DNA from: Termitomyces sp. T153
Taxonomy: Eukaryota > Basidiomycota > Agaricomycetes > Agaricales > Lyophyllaceae
NCBI GenBank assembly: GCA_018296165.2
Contig: JACKQL020000015.1
Location: 868,001-932,000, forward strand
DNA: 64,000 nucleotides
Reading direction: 5' to 3'
Positions within the stretch are counted from its first letter, which is position 1, and every line of letters begins with the position of its first letter. The position numbers and the translations under genes were made by a program. Below are positions 31,215 to 41,100 of this stretch, piece by piece. Under the pieces are notes generated by a model. That model was not told the DNA's origin. It did not search any database and was given only the letters and a program-made list of their open reading frames with translations.

Positions 31215-32385
31215 TATTACAACCTGCTCCCTAGACCCCCAACATTGTTTCCAGTCCTCCCCAATGCCCCGCCAAACTCTTCCAACCCTCATCCACCTTC
31301 TGCACCCATTCTGGGTAACTCTAACACTTCTCCAGCAAATCCTGATGGCCCTCTGATCAACTCCAATGCCTTCTCTGCAGCTATTGATGCCTCCCCTGAC
31401 TCCTCCTGAGCTCCTGAGACTTCCCCCACTGTTTCTGACCATGTCACACACTCCTGACCCTCCACCCTAATTCCCCCAACCTGCTTTGGAGCACTCTGAT
31501 GACCCCAGAGTGGCCCACATTCCCAGCTGATCCCATCAGAATATTACTGCGGCCCACCCCATGATTGTACCTGATACCCATCAACTCCACACAGCTCCAT
31601 CAAACCCCACCACCATATCCACTGTCCTCTGAAGCCACCTGAAGTGGCCCACATTCCCAGCTGATCCCATCAGAATATCACCATAGCCTGCCCCATGATT
31701 GTACCTGACACCCATTGATTCCATGTAGCTCTGTTGAACCCTGCTGCCATATCCACTGTCCTCCAGAGCCACCCAGTAGTCAGTATATAAGTCATAGAGT
31801 AACTCCTCATACTTTAGTCTTGGTATTGCATTTACTGGTTTCTTGTGTCTCATGTTTTGTTTCATCTCTGTTTCTATCTCTAGTCTCAAATCTATTTCTT
31901 TCTCTGTCTTGTCTTGCCTTGTCTCCATCTTGTCTCGACTGTATATATTTCCTTTGTTTCTCTAAATTCCTTTCATCTCTGATGTCAGTATGAACTCTGT
32001 GCATGCACTACAACCCCCAAACATTCTTACAACAACTCCAGACCTCACTCCTTGCTTGGCCCTAGAACCCATCAAGTCTTGGTGATCCCCCATCAAACTC
32101 CAGCTCTGCCCCCATCATTTGCAAAGCCTCTGCTTACCCTACAGTCTATTTGTGCACCTACAAACTTGTTTCTGATGCCCACCCAGGTCCAACATCTAAT
32201 ATACTTGGTCTTAGACTTCCTCAGACTATTCTGGACTTGCTTGGACCACTCCCCCTAGCTTCCCTTTGCAAGTCCCTTCACTCCACACCAACCCCAGGAT
32301 GCTAGATTATAAGCACAGGACATTGCATCCGCCTAGTAAGGATTCACCAGTATAGCTGAGCCCCTGTTGTCAGCAGAACCTGATA
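31215..32385 (+). repeat. 5' LTR of element C
   Basis: The termini have decayed: TATTAC at the start where relatives have TGTCAC, and TGATA at the end instead of TGACA, all transitions. It contains a 134-bp tandem duplication just upstream of the promoter, TATATAA at 31,784-31,790 and AGTCTTGGTATTG at 31,816-31,828. Confidence 0.83.
31509..31776. repeat. Tandem duplication inside the LTR, two 134-bp units
   Basis: AGTGGCCCACATTCCCAGC at 31,509 recurs at 31,643, and the copies stay alignable to about 31,776, directly before the TATA region. The other LTRs have one unit. The two units differ by many transitions, so the duplication is old. Confidence 0.85.
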
Positions 32386-32398
32386 TAATACCAAGACT
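32386..32398 (+). promoter_or_regulatory. Primer-binding site of element C (self-primed, compensated)
   Basis: TAATACCAAGACT differs from the site of A by one T-to-C change. The inferred transcript start in its own LTR (31,816-31,828) has the matching A-to-G change, so 12 base pairs are kept. Confidence 0.75.
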
Positions 32399-32417
32399 CC
32401 CCCTTACTCTGTTCTTG

Positions 32418-33348
32418 ATGTCTGCATATAACCCCACATACAATCCCACCAGCTATCTAACCAACATCTATGGTTAGCCAGTTCCTGAAAACTCTTATGC
32501 CCCATTCTACCCAGGCCCCCTTGCAGATCAGTATGTTCCCAACCACTGGACTCCTGATCCCAACCAGGTGTTCTATGCACCCTCCATCAGCTAAGGAATT
32601 CCTCTGGGCTAGTGCTGCCCCCCAGTGTTCCCTGCCAATGGTAACAATCCCCACATGTACCCTGGAGAATACTCCGCAGTGCCCCCCAACCCTGCCTATC
32701 TTCTCCCTGCTCACTACTGTGTACCTAGTCTCAACTGCAGCTCTAGTCCCTCTGGAACACCCAGATAATTATTCTCCCCCCTGTCTGCCATTCTCCACTC
32801 AACTTCCCCCTTCCCCCAGACAGCAAAGGGTCAAAGCCTACATCCAACAGCACAACAAAGTCCTCTGTTTCCTCTGTCTCTCCCCCATGGAATACACAAG
32901 ACATGCTCAGACCCTCCTTGTCAACTTAGGCTACCTCAACACCCCCACAACTCCAAAAATTTGGGCAGATCAACTCCTCAACTTCCACAAATGCTACCAT
33001 GCAAGGCACCTTGGGCATTGATGCTAACTTACAGAATGAGCTCTGCGCCTTAGTCAAGGAAATCCACACTAGTCCAAATCCCCACCCATTTGAGGATCCT
33101 CCGGACCCCTCCCACTCCTTCCATGTGCAACACGAGGAATCCATCAGAACACGAAGCAAAGCCCAGCCTCCCATTCCCCAACAGCAGGAAGAACTCAACG
33201 CAGCCTCCAACATCTTGAGGAACCTCAACTCTGCAGGGAGATTATTTGACCAACCCACCACTTGCACCCTGGCCCTCTCAGCTTGTCCCCAGGCAAACTC
33301 TGTCCCCAGTGCCTTCTGCACCTGGGATCAGCCTGACACCACTAAAAC
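32418..33348 (+). pseudogene. gag: gag of element C, 5' half
   Basis: The ATG at 32,418 corresponds to 1609 in A. The frame 32,470-33,021 is a long proline-rich stretch followed by the capsid-like SPRQQRVKAYIQQHNK and WADQLLNFHK blocks. It is cut at 33,348. Confidence 0.78.
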
Positions 33349-33354
33349 GGGCGA
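33343..33354. other. Rearrangement junction J4 (inversion breakpoint, gag of C to antisense ORF of H)
   Basis: Gag of C ends at CTAAAAC, and the antisense ORF of H continues from GGGCGAGGGAGGACC. Both lost partners are at J3 (22,218/22,219). AAC is common to both breakpoints. Confidence 0.75.
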
Positions 33355-33975
33355 GGGAGGACCGTGATGTGGTGTGGACGGAGAAAGAGGCGATGGAGCA
33401 GGAAAGGAACACATTGGTGCACGTGGTGACAGAGCAAGCGTTAGAGGTGCGGGGCTTGCGGGAGCGTCTGACGCAGATGGAGGGGCAGCCCGCGGGGAAA
33501 GCAGAGGGGCGGGGACAAGTTCCGGAGGGGGATGCGTTGTGGGTGGAGCTGGAGGCGGCAAGGCGGAGGGAGGATTGGTTGGCCAACGAGGCCGCTTTGG
33601 GGCGTGCGGGGATCCTTCGTGAGTTGTCTCCCGTTCCTCCGTTCGTTACTGACAGTTCATTTTCTGGGTTTAGGCTGGGTGCGGGAGCATTGGGTCCTCT
33701 TGGACGGTGCCTCCACGGCGTTTGCGTCAATCCAGGACGGGTTGACACAGGGGTCCGCAGTCCAGCCTCCGGAGTTGCAGCAGGGGATGGCACAACTGGA
33801 GAGGTTGTTGGCGGGGCATCGGTGATGCAATGCGGTGGCCCCAGGATTGTGGTGGGAGGTGGCGGCTGACGCAGGGGAGGCGTTGCCAGGGTTGGTGGAG
33901 GTCTTAGCGGTGGTGCGGGCCCAGATGGAAGTCGACCTGGGGGTTGGGTTGCCGGTGGGTCCAGGGAGGGAGTGA
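33349..33975 (+). pseudogene. Antisense ORF of element H, C-terminal half
   Basis: The coiled coil runs from REDRDVVWTEKEAMEQE to REDWLANEA. A GTGAGT...TTTAG intron lies at 33,619-33,673, followed by the C-terminal exon with EHWVLLDGA. A CGA-to-TGA change creates a stop near 33,826, before the WWEVAADA-type block; B has CGA there. Confidence 0.6.
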
Positions 33976-36563
33976 GATGGGTGCGGGCCTCGTTTCTTGC
34001 TGCTCTTGGACTTGCTGCCTCCCTTGCCTATTGTATATATAATTTTTTGTATGTGAACATGTCCTTTTCTTGGTCCCTGGGCATGTGAAGTGGGGTTTTA
34101 GTTTGTATGAGGGCAAAGTAAGCGAAACATGCAGGGGTGTGAGAGGGAGTTGAATCCCTAATGAATCCAGAGGCGGGGTTTATGCCCGCTAGTGCCGTCT
34201 GTGCTGGCTAGTCCCAGGGTTTGTCGGGACAGGGCGGGGCATCGCAGGGAGGATTCCCGAGGTTCGGCAGGGGTGGTGGGAGTTCTCCGGTGGAGTTCCG
34301 TGGCATTTCAGGTGGTGTTATCGAGTTCAATTCTCGGAAATTCCGACTGGGGGTGTAGGGGTTTTCTCTTGTCTGTGGCGGGGACGCGCGCTGTCTTGGT
34401 ATCGGAGGGTGGACCTTCAAATCTTTCACGGTGCCCAGCAGGTTCGGGGCTTTGGTTGTCTTGGCAGTGCGGTTGGCGGGGGGGTAATGGAGGTCTTCCC
34501 ATGGTCTGGCCCTTATGCCGGCACTGGTGGCGAGGGCGGCAGGGCCTTCTTCATTGGCGGGGTTCGGTGAGGTGAGGTTCGTCCTCGCGGCATAGTTTGT
34601 CCGGGTCGGGGTTGTGTTCCGGAGTATTGCGTCTGTGGGCGGGCATGTTCAGGTGGTGCTTTGGTGTGCTCCGGAGTGTCAATGACCGAGGGGGCAGGAT
34701 GCAGGGTGATCAGTCCCGACCAGTTCCTTCGGGTCTGGGGCCGAAATTTGAGGTTCCGGATCATCTATGTGACATTGCTTTCCTGACCAAAGGTAAGTCC
34801 CAAGACAGACAGAGGAGTCTTACGTATTTCTGATACTTCCTCGAGTTTGGAGGTCTGGGGATCGGTGGTTCCTTCATCGGGGAAGGAGTGGGTGGTCCCG
34901 GAGTCGACACAAGGGTCACTCGGTGGGGGTTTGTTGGTTGTTCACGGTTGTTGGGGCGGCGGGGAGGTCGGTCATGGGGAGGCACTGGAGTGGGGCTCCC
35001 CGGGAGTTGCGGCAGGGTCGAGGCAACTCTTCCTTTGTGTTCCGGAGCGGTCCGGAGATTGTTGCAAGTGTGGGGGTGGCAGTGGGGAGAGGCACTGCTC
35101 GCTTTTCTGGATGCTCCGATGATGTGGTTCCTGTTCGGCAGACATATTCTGGCGTAGGGGCAGGATTTGGAGTGGGTGGTGATTTATGTCGTGGAGTTGG
35201 GGCTACCAGGGCATCATTGTCAAGCTGGCGCCATGAGTTCTCTCGATCAAATGTTGTGGTCGGAGTGGAGGCCCTGGAATCGTGTTGCCAGGGTCCGGAG
35301 CTGTGTTGAAGGGTTTGGAGGGGGTCTGGGTCGGGCAGTTTTGGGCTGGCGTGGGGTTGTTTGGGTCGTCAGGCCAGGTGGGGGAGGTCCTTTGAGGATA
35401 TCGGAGCGTGTGCCCTTTGGGTCGTCGGGTCGCTTAAATGGCCAATCGTCGTTTTCTGGGTGATGGTGGGGCTTCTCCCTCCCTTAGGGAACTACTTCGT
35501 ATAGGGTCCTTTTTCCTATAGTTAGTTCAGGGTGGCTCCTATGCTGGGGATTCCTTCATGGGAGGTGGCGGAGTCTGGTGGTGGAGTTTAGGCTCGGGGG
35601 TGGCATGTGGGGGGGTTTTGGTGTCCAGGGTCCTCACTGTCGGGGCTCCGGATTGTGTGGGGGAGGGTGGTGAAATAGCAGCGTGGTCCGGAGTTGTCCC
35701 TTGTCGGGAGTGGGGTGCCGTGGTTCTCCTTATTAACGTCTAGAGGCTTGGGGATGTCTTGGTCTTGTTCCGGGGTTGTTGGGGTCGGGTTGGAGGTGTC
35801 GGGGCCCCTTCATTTGTTGGGCGGAGGTGACGGCCAAATCAACTGAGGTCTGGAAGCAGGTCCTGGGGTTGGAGCGTAGCCTAGGTCTGAGGTTCTTGTT
35901 CTGTGGTTGGGGTTGTTGGGTCGAGCTTGACTTCGGTGGTTTTGGGGCTAGTTGTTGGAGGGTTTAGTTCCTCGGAGGGGGTTGATAGTAGGGTTCGGTG
36001 ATGTTGTTGGTGATTAGTCGCATTCATCGGTCTGCGGGGTTGCTAGTGGGTCGGTGGATCCACAGGCGGGCTTTGGGGAAGCGCGTTCTCAGTGGTCTCT
36101 TCATAGCTGGCGATCCTTGTGCAGTGGGTGACTGTTCTGCGGCGGGTTGGCGTTATTGTTGGTCGGAGGGTTGGCGCGGTGCCAGAGACATTGTTGCTCA
36201 TTTGGTCGGATGGTTGCCAGGCTTTAGGATGTTGTTCTTTGGGTGATGTCGGGGTCAACTTTGTGCAAGAGAACGGAGTTGGCGGAGAGGGTAAGAGTGG
36301 GGTGGAAGATGATTTGACGGTTTGCGCAAGGGGTTGGGGGTTGGGTGTGAGTTGGGGAGGGTGTCCATGGGGGGAGCCGTTGTATGGATGTAACCGGAGT
36401 GGAGGGGATGTTTGGTGTCGGATCCGCGACTCAATGTGCCTTGGCAAATTGGGCAGGGCCGTATGAATCATAAGGGTTTCCAGGCATGGGTAGACCATAG
36501 ACATCGGAGTTATTTGATCGTGTGGGTGGAGATAATGCGGGCATCACGGATGGGGTAAGGTAG

Positions 36564-36576
36564 AGTCTTGATATTA
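36564..36576 (-). promoter_or_regulatory. Primer-binding site of element H (self-primed type)
   Basis: On the minus strand TAATATCAAGACT follows the 5' LTR, as in B. It pairs with AGTCTTGATATT at the inferred RNA start within the LTR. Confidence 0.72.
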
Positions 36577-37729
36577 TGTCAGGTTCCGCTGACCTCAGGG
36601 GCTCAGCTGCACTGGGCGAGTCCTTACTAGGCAGGCATGATCCCTTTGCACTGGTAACTGAACACTCGAAGACATTCCGGGCACTGATGGCTTGTGCGGA
36701 TAGTTGGTGGGATGTGATCCAGACGGATCTGGGGAGGTCCGGAGAAGTCGGATTGTGAGGAAACAAGACGGTCTTGGCAGGGTTCAGGCAGAAGACCATA
36801 TGGGAGATTTGCAGAAGCAAAGGAGTAGGCGGCTGTGTGATCAATGGGAACGGAGCCAGGGTTTGATGGGAGATCATTTGGAGTTGATGGAGTCTGGGAC
36901 CGAGCGAAGAGTGAGGTTCGGACCTGGTAAAGGAGTGTCGGGGTTTGTAATTGTAATCGCGGAGTTCGTGAGGTCGTTAAGGTTGATGAAGACTTGGGCA
37001 CAATGGTCGGACAGAGTCACCGAGACAGCGTCAGACGAGATGATATGGAACAAGAGTAGATTTGAGTGGAGATACGAGACAATAACAAGAGTAATAGCGA
37101 AATGGGGACAGGACAGGACCGGGAGACTGAGATAAGACCGGGAGACTGAGATAAGACTGGGAGACTGAGAGTAAGGAGAATGAAACACGAAACACAAAAA
37201 GGAAACAATCAGACCATAGGTAACGTTAAGCAATATCAAGACTAGAGTACGAAGAGCTACTCGACGGCTTATATACTGACTACCGGAGAACTTCGGGGTA
37301 CATCGGCTGCGGCGGCAGGGCTTGGCGGAGCTCGACGGAGTGGGCGGGTGTTGGTTGCAATCGAGGATTGGGCCACGCTGATACGTTGATGGGATCATTG
37401 GGGAACGTGGGTCGCCCCGAGGTTGTTGTGATACTCTGGAATAGGTCAGAGGAACCAGGGTGTTTAGTTGATGATGGGTGGCGGAGATCGGGAACAGTGG
37501 GGGTGGTTCTCGGGGTTTGGGAGATCCAGGGTAAGTGTCAGTGGCTGCGGGGAAGGCACCGAAGTTGGCCAGGGGGCCGTCGGAGTTAGCTGGGGAGGCA
37601 TCGGAGTTAGCCGAAATAGGCGTGGGGCATGGGCGGAAGTTCAGCGGAGCGTCGGGGGTTTTTTGGGGGTTCGGGGGGTTCGGGGGGTTGATGGGCGATG
37701 TGCGGGGTTTCAGGGGACGGGTCGTGACA
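36577..37729 (-). repeat. 5' LTR of element H
   Basis: 1153 bp, with TGTCAGG at the left end and CGTGACA at the right end on plus. It has about three 19-bp minisatellite units (near 37,115-37,170). The 3' partner is 22,933-24,066. Confidence 0.88.
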
Positions 37730-37837
37730 GAGTAGGTGTGGAGTGCTGGGGAAGTTTGATGAAGCGTCAGGGGGGGGTTCCAGGGGGATGGGGGTTTGTT
37801 GGGCGATGTACGGGGCTTCAGGGAACAGGTCGTGACA
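37730..37837 (-). repeat. 5' LTR of element K, first ~105 bp
   Basis: On the minus strand it reads TGTCACGACCTG through CACTCCACACCTACTC, the start of the K-type LTR, and is cut by H. The rest is 24,067-25,107. Confidence 0.8.
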
Positions 37838-37948
37838 CCTTCACTCCACACCAACCCCAGGATGCTAAGTTATAAGCACAGGACATCACGTCTGCCTATT
37901 AAGGACTCACCAGTATAGCTGAGCCCCCATCATCAGCGGAACCTGACA
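37838..37948 (+). repeat. 3' LTR of element C, last ~110 bp
   Basis: CCTTCACTCCACACCAACC to CCTGACA matches the end of the C 5' LTR (32,275-32,385). Its first part is 29,376-28,450 on the minus strand. The target duplication GGTCT follows. Confidence 0.8.
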
Positions 37949-37973
37949 GGTCTCAATGCTGAGGGGGGGGTAA
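37949..37973 (+). promoter_or_regulatory. End of element A internal region with polypurine tract
   Basis: The stretch starts with GGTCT, the right copy of C's target duplication, and ends CTGAGGGGGGGGTAA before the A 3' LTR. Confidence 0.75.
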
Positions 37974-38994
37974 TGTCATGACCTGCTCCCCAGTCCCCCA
38001 CCATCACTCCCAGCCCTTTGTTCTCCCAGAGTCCTTCCTAACGCCCTGCCAAACTTCCCCAACCCTTGTCCACCCTCCGCACCCACTCTGGGTAACTCCA
38101 ACACTCCCCAGCAAACCCTGACAATCTCCTGGCCAACTCCAATGCCTTCTCCGCAGTCATTGACACTCCCCCTGAGTCCCTGGAACCCTCCCCTGCTGGT
38201 CCTGACCCCATTATATGCCTCCAACCCCCCTACCCTGGTTTCCCAACCTGCCCCAAAGCATCATGACAACCCCAGAATGGCCCACATCCTCAACTGATCC
38301 CATCAGAATACCACTGCAGCCTGCCCCTTGATTGTATCTGACACCTGTTGACCCCGGGCAGCCCTGTCAAGTCCCGCTGCCATGCCCACTGCCTTCCAGG
38401 GCCATCCAGTAGTTAGTATATAAGTTGTAGAGTAACTCCTCGTACTCCAGTCTTGATATTACTTGCATTTACTGGTTTCTTGTGTCTTGTGTTTTGTTCT
38501 GTCTCTATTTCTATTTTTAGTCTCAAATCTATCTCTTTCTCCATCTTGTCTCAACTGTCTATATTTCCTTTGTTTCTCTAAGTCCCTTCCATCCCTGACA
38601 TCAGTACAAACTCTGTGCATATGCTACAATCCCCAAACATTCTTATGACAACTCTGGACCTCACTCTTTCCCTGAACCTGTCAAGTCTTACTTGATCCCC
38701 CATCAAACTCTGGCTCTGCCCTCATCCCTAGCAAAGCCTCTGTCTACCCCGCAATCTATTTACACACTTAAGAACTTGTTCCTGATGCCTGCCCAAGCTC
38801 AATGTTAATACACTTGGTCTTAGACTTCCCCAGACCACTCCAGACTTGCTTGGACTGCTCTCCCTAGCTTCCCCTCACAAGCCTCTCCACTCTGCGCCAG
38901 CTCTGGAGTGCTAGATTATAAGCACAGGACATTGTGTCTGCCTAGTAAGGATTTGCCAGAGTAGCTGAGCCCCTGTTGTCAGCAGAACCTGACA
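37974..38994 (+). repeat. 3' LTR of Gypsy element A
   Basis: 1021 bp, with the same termini and order as 573-1575. GTAAG (38,995-38,999) follows, then the Copia integrase. Confidence 0.9.
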
Positions 38995-39469
38995 GTAAGC
39001 TTGCATCCATCAGGTACTGTTATCAACAAAGGTAGCCCACCATTGTCTGCCAGTTTGCTGAGTGCCAACAGGCATAGGACCATGTACATCACTGACACTC
39101 AATCTAGAGCATTGGTGGCCCTGTCCAAGATTAGTCTGAAAGGGGCTCTGTGTTGCTTCCCCACTATGCAAGGCTCATAGACTTTAGCTAGTGGTGTGTT
39201 TGAAGATATCAGTCTTCAGTCAGATCCTCTTTGATCAGCTGCTCTATCCAATCGGCACCTAGGTGGCACATCTAGCAGTGTAACAATGGTCTGTCCATTC
39301 CTGCAACTGCTACATCAACACTGGCAATTGGCATTGGTGAAAAAACAAGAGTTGTACTGTCAAGGTACAAGGTGAGTGCCCTGTCAATGGTGGCAGTGAA
39401 GACCAACTCATCCTGAATGGAGAAAAATACTTTATGTCCATGAAAGGTTACAGTGAATCTGTGGTGCAC
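38995..39469 (-). pseudogene. Copia GAG-pre-integrase and start of integrase
   Basis: On the minus strand the HLGADWIEQL, CIVGKQHRAPF and DVHGPMPVG-type blocks are spread over shifted frames. They are typical of the zinc-binding pre-integrase domain and of the first catalytic Asp region of Copia integrases. Confidence 0.72.
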
Positions 39470-39837
39470 AGAGAGGAAAGTAGATTGTTGGAAAGACTTG
39501 GTACAAATAAAACATTAGTGATAATGACATCTCTCAACTCATCACTGTCCCTACTCCTTCCCTGAGGTCTGAACTGCACCAATCCCTTGCCAGCTGAGTA
39601 AATGGTTGAGTTGTCAGCTAGGCAAATCAGGACTCTCCAAGCTCTGAAGTTGTTGGGTAGGAACCATTCCCAGTGAGGCATCATATGAGCTGAGGCACCT
39701 GAGTCTGTGTTCCATGGCAGGTCAGATGGAGATGATGTAGAAGATGACATTTGACAAATGGCTGCATTGGCTTTGACAGCTGGTCCATTGCAGCCTTGCT
39801 CAATTTTGGAAGTGGCTTTGGCTTTGGCTGCTTCCAT
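39448..39837 (-). pseudogene. Copia protease
   Basis: A 129-codon open stretch contains DSGASAHM, the retropepsin active site with the His-Met form usual in Copia elements, and LFVPSLSNNLLS, the conserved C-terminal block before the pre-integrase domain. The active site is intact, but the polyprotein around it is broken. Confidence 0.85.
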
Positions 39838-40020
39838 CTTTGCCTCTAGTTTCCCTCCTCAGTTCCCACCACAAGACTTCTTTGACTTGGAGTTAGTGTC
39901 ATCCTTTTTGATGTGACCTTGTGCAGCTTGGAGGGAGGGGCAGTTGGTTACTTTGTGTTCTCTGTCACAGAGGTAACACACAATAGTGTAAGCAGTGGTG
40001 GTGGCAGCTGTAGCTTCCTC

Positions 40021-40644
40021 TTATGCTGCATGATGTTGGGTTTCCTCAGTCTGGAATGCTTCCAGAATGGCATCCTTTGTCAGGCTGTTAAGCATGAGCA
40101 CAGACAAGATGCAAGGTGAGTATTCTTTGTGAGGGAGGGCACACAACATGGCCATGGTTGTCAGCTTGTTGTTGAGCATCTCCAGGGTATATCCAGGGGA
40201 AGTCAAGCCACTTGGGCCAACAATGAGTGGTGGATGGAGGGCTTTGATGCATTGCATTGCTCCTTCAATGCATGTGCAGAGGGCTGTTAGCATTTTATCA
40301 TCACAAAGTTGGACATCAAAGATATTGCTCAGGGAGTTAAAATGTGCATTCAGAGCTGATTTAGAGTGAACTTCTTTTAATTTTTCCCACATTGCAGCTG
40401 GATCATCTCTAATTGAGGCTACATGGATTTTGTTTCCCTCATCTAGCCATTGATAGATCTCCCCTGCAGCCTTATTGCTGTAGATCTGGGAAGCATTTAC
40501 AGCCTTGTAAGATTCTGGATTGGTCTTCTCAATTTGAGAACAGATTCCCAGTCTTCTTGCAATCCAGGAGCCACTGACAGACATGAGATGTCTGTACATT
40601 GACTTTTCCCATTCTGTGTACTTGATTACCCTGAGTTTTGACAT
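40021..40644 (-). pseudogene. gag: Copia gag (UBN2-type)
   Basis: An open frame of 207 codons from 40,644. It carries the WEKSMYRHL start, the AAGEIYQWLD and AMWEKLKEVH blocks and a C-terminal helix-rich part, as in Copia capsid proteins of the UBN2 family. A TAA ends it, but the same frame continues to a knuckle (CYLCDREHKVTNC, near 39,940-39,985) and then to the protease, so the stop is probably secondary. Confidence 0.8.
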
Positions 40645-40809
40645 CAGAGATCAAGAAGACAGTGTGACATTGTCCATTACTGTTAACAAGCATGGGAGTG
40701 GTGTGGGTGATTTGATGGAGAGAGGAATGTAGTGGGGAATGTGTAGATGCTTCTATGTTTAACAAACAGAGCAAGTTTAATATTGATCTTTGGTGTAAGT
40801 CTGTGGACT

Positions 40810-40822
40810 GGGGCCCATAACC
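40810..40822 (-). promoter_or_regulatory. Copia primer-binding site (initiator-tRNA-Met half type)
   Basis: On the minus strand GGTTATGGGCCCC follows the LTR end. This is complementary to the anticodon arm of initiator tRNA-Met (CCCAUAACC), the primer fragment used by Drosophila copia and many fungal Copia elements. Confidence 0.6.
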
Positions 40823-41100
40823 TGTTACAGCAGGTTACACAGTATAGACAGGACTTAGACCAAGAGAACAAGTGTGAGTCTAATTGTGAACAAAGGACTG
40901 GGGTCTATGTAATCAGCAGTGTATCAGACTGAAGAGAACTATATACATACCTGGGGTCCATGTAATCAGCAGTGTATTAGACTGAAGAGAATGGGAGCTC
41001 CAGGAAACAGGAAAATAATCTATGACCATGTGAAGTGTCTAATTGTGGTAAGTATGTGGCATGCTCATTATGATGTACCTTTAACACCTTCCAAGTAACA
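40823..41100 (-). repeat. 5' LTR of the Copia element
   Basis: 278 bp with inverted ends TGTTAC/GTAACA, placed directly before the primer site. It contains an imperfect ~55-bp tandem repeat (near 40,897-40,993) and a TATATAG-like box on minus. The boundaries rest on the terminal repeat and primer site, since the other LTR is outside the window. Confidence 0.65.

Larger units (their letters stand above)
31215..33348 (+). mobile_element. Element C, 5' part (5' LTR, primer site, first half of gag)
   Basis: It carries the 5' LTR, the self-primer site and gag up to 33,348, where junction J4 joins it to the antisense ORF of H. The remaining gag and pol are at 9914-15,401 and 22,213-22,218 in the opposite orientation. 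The homologous gag of A runs straight through the corresponding point (near 2530-2570). Confidence 0.82.
33349..37729 (-). mobile_element. Element H, 5' part (rest of antisense ORF, degenerate internal region, 5' LTR)
   Basis: The layout matches B from the middle of the antisense ORF to the 5' LTR. It holds the C-terminal half of the antisense ORF (33,349-33,975, plus), pol scraps (for example 34,761-34,860 on minus, resembling the pre-integrase segment), a short gag start near 36,431-36,540 and the primer site. Together with 22,219-24,066 it makes one complete non-autonomous element of the same subfamily as B. It is CpG-rich. Confidence 0.82.
38995..41100 (-). mobile_element. Copia LTR retrotransposon, right part (5' LTR to integrase)
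   Basis: Reading on minus: 5' LTR, half-tRNA primer site, gag, CCHC-like knuckle, protease, GAG-pre-integrase, integrase start. The frame is kept apart from stops that look like C-to-T changes (for example CAA to TAA after the long gag ORF). The element is cut at 38,995 by Gypsy A and continues at 572-1. The bases after the LTR (41,101-41,105, ATATA) may be the target repeat; the partner is outside the window. Confidence 0.85.

Noticed and set aside
37735..37948. Two unrelated LTR scraps next to each other
   Set aside because: They are the start of the K 5' LTR and the end of the C 3' LTR, meeting at K's insertion point.
573..38994. RIP (repeat-induced point mutation) as cause of the stops
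   Set aside because: Changes by eye follow CpG loss; RIP of the CpA type is not established in Agaricomycetes. Dinucleotide counts would be needed to reopen this.
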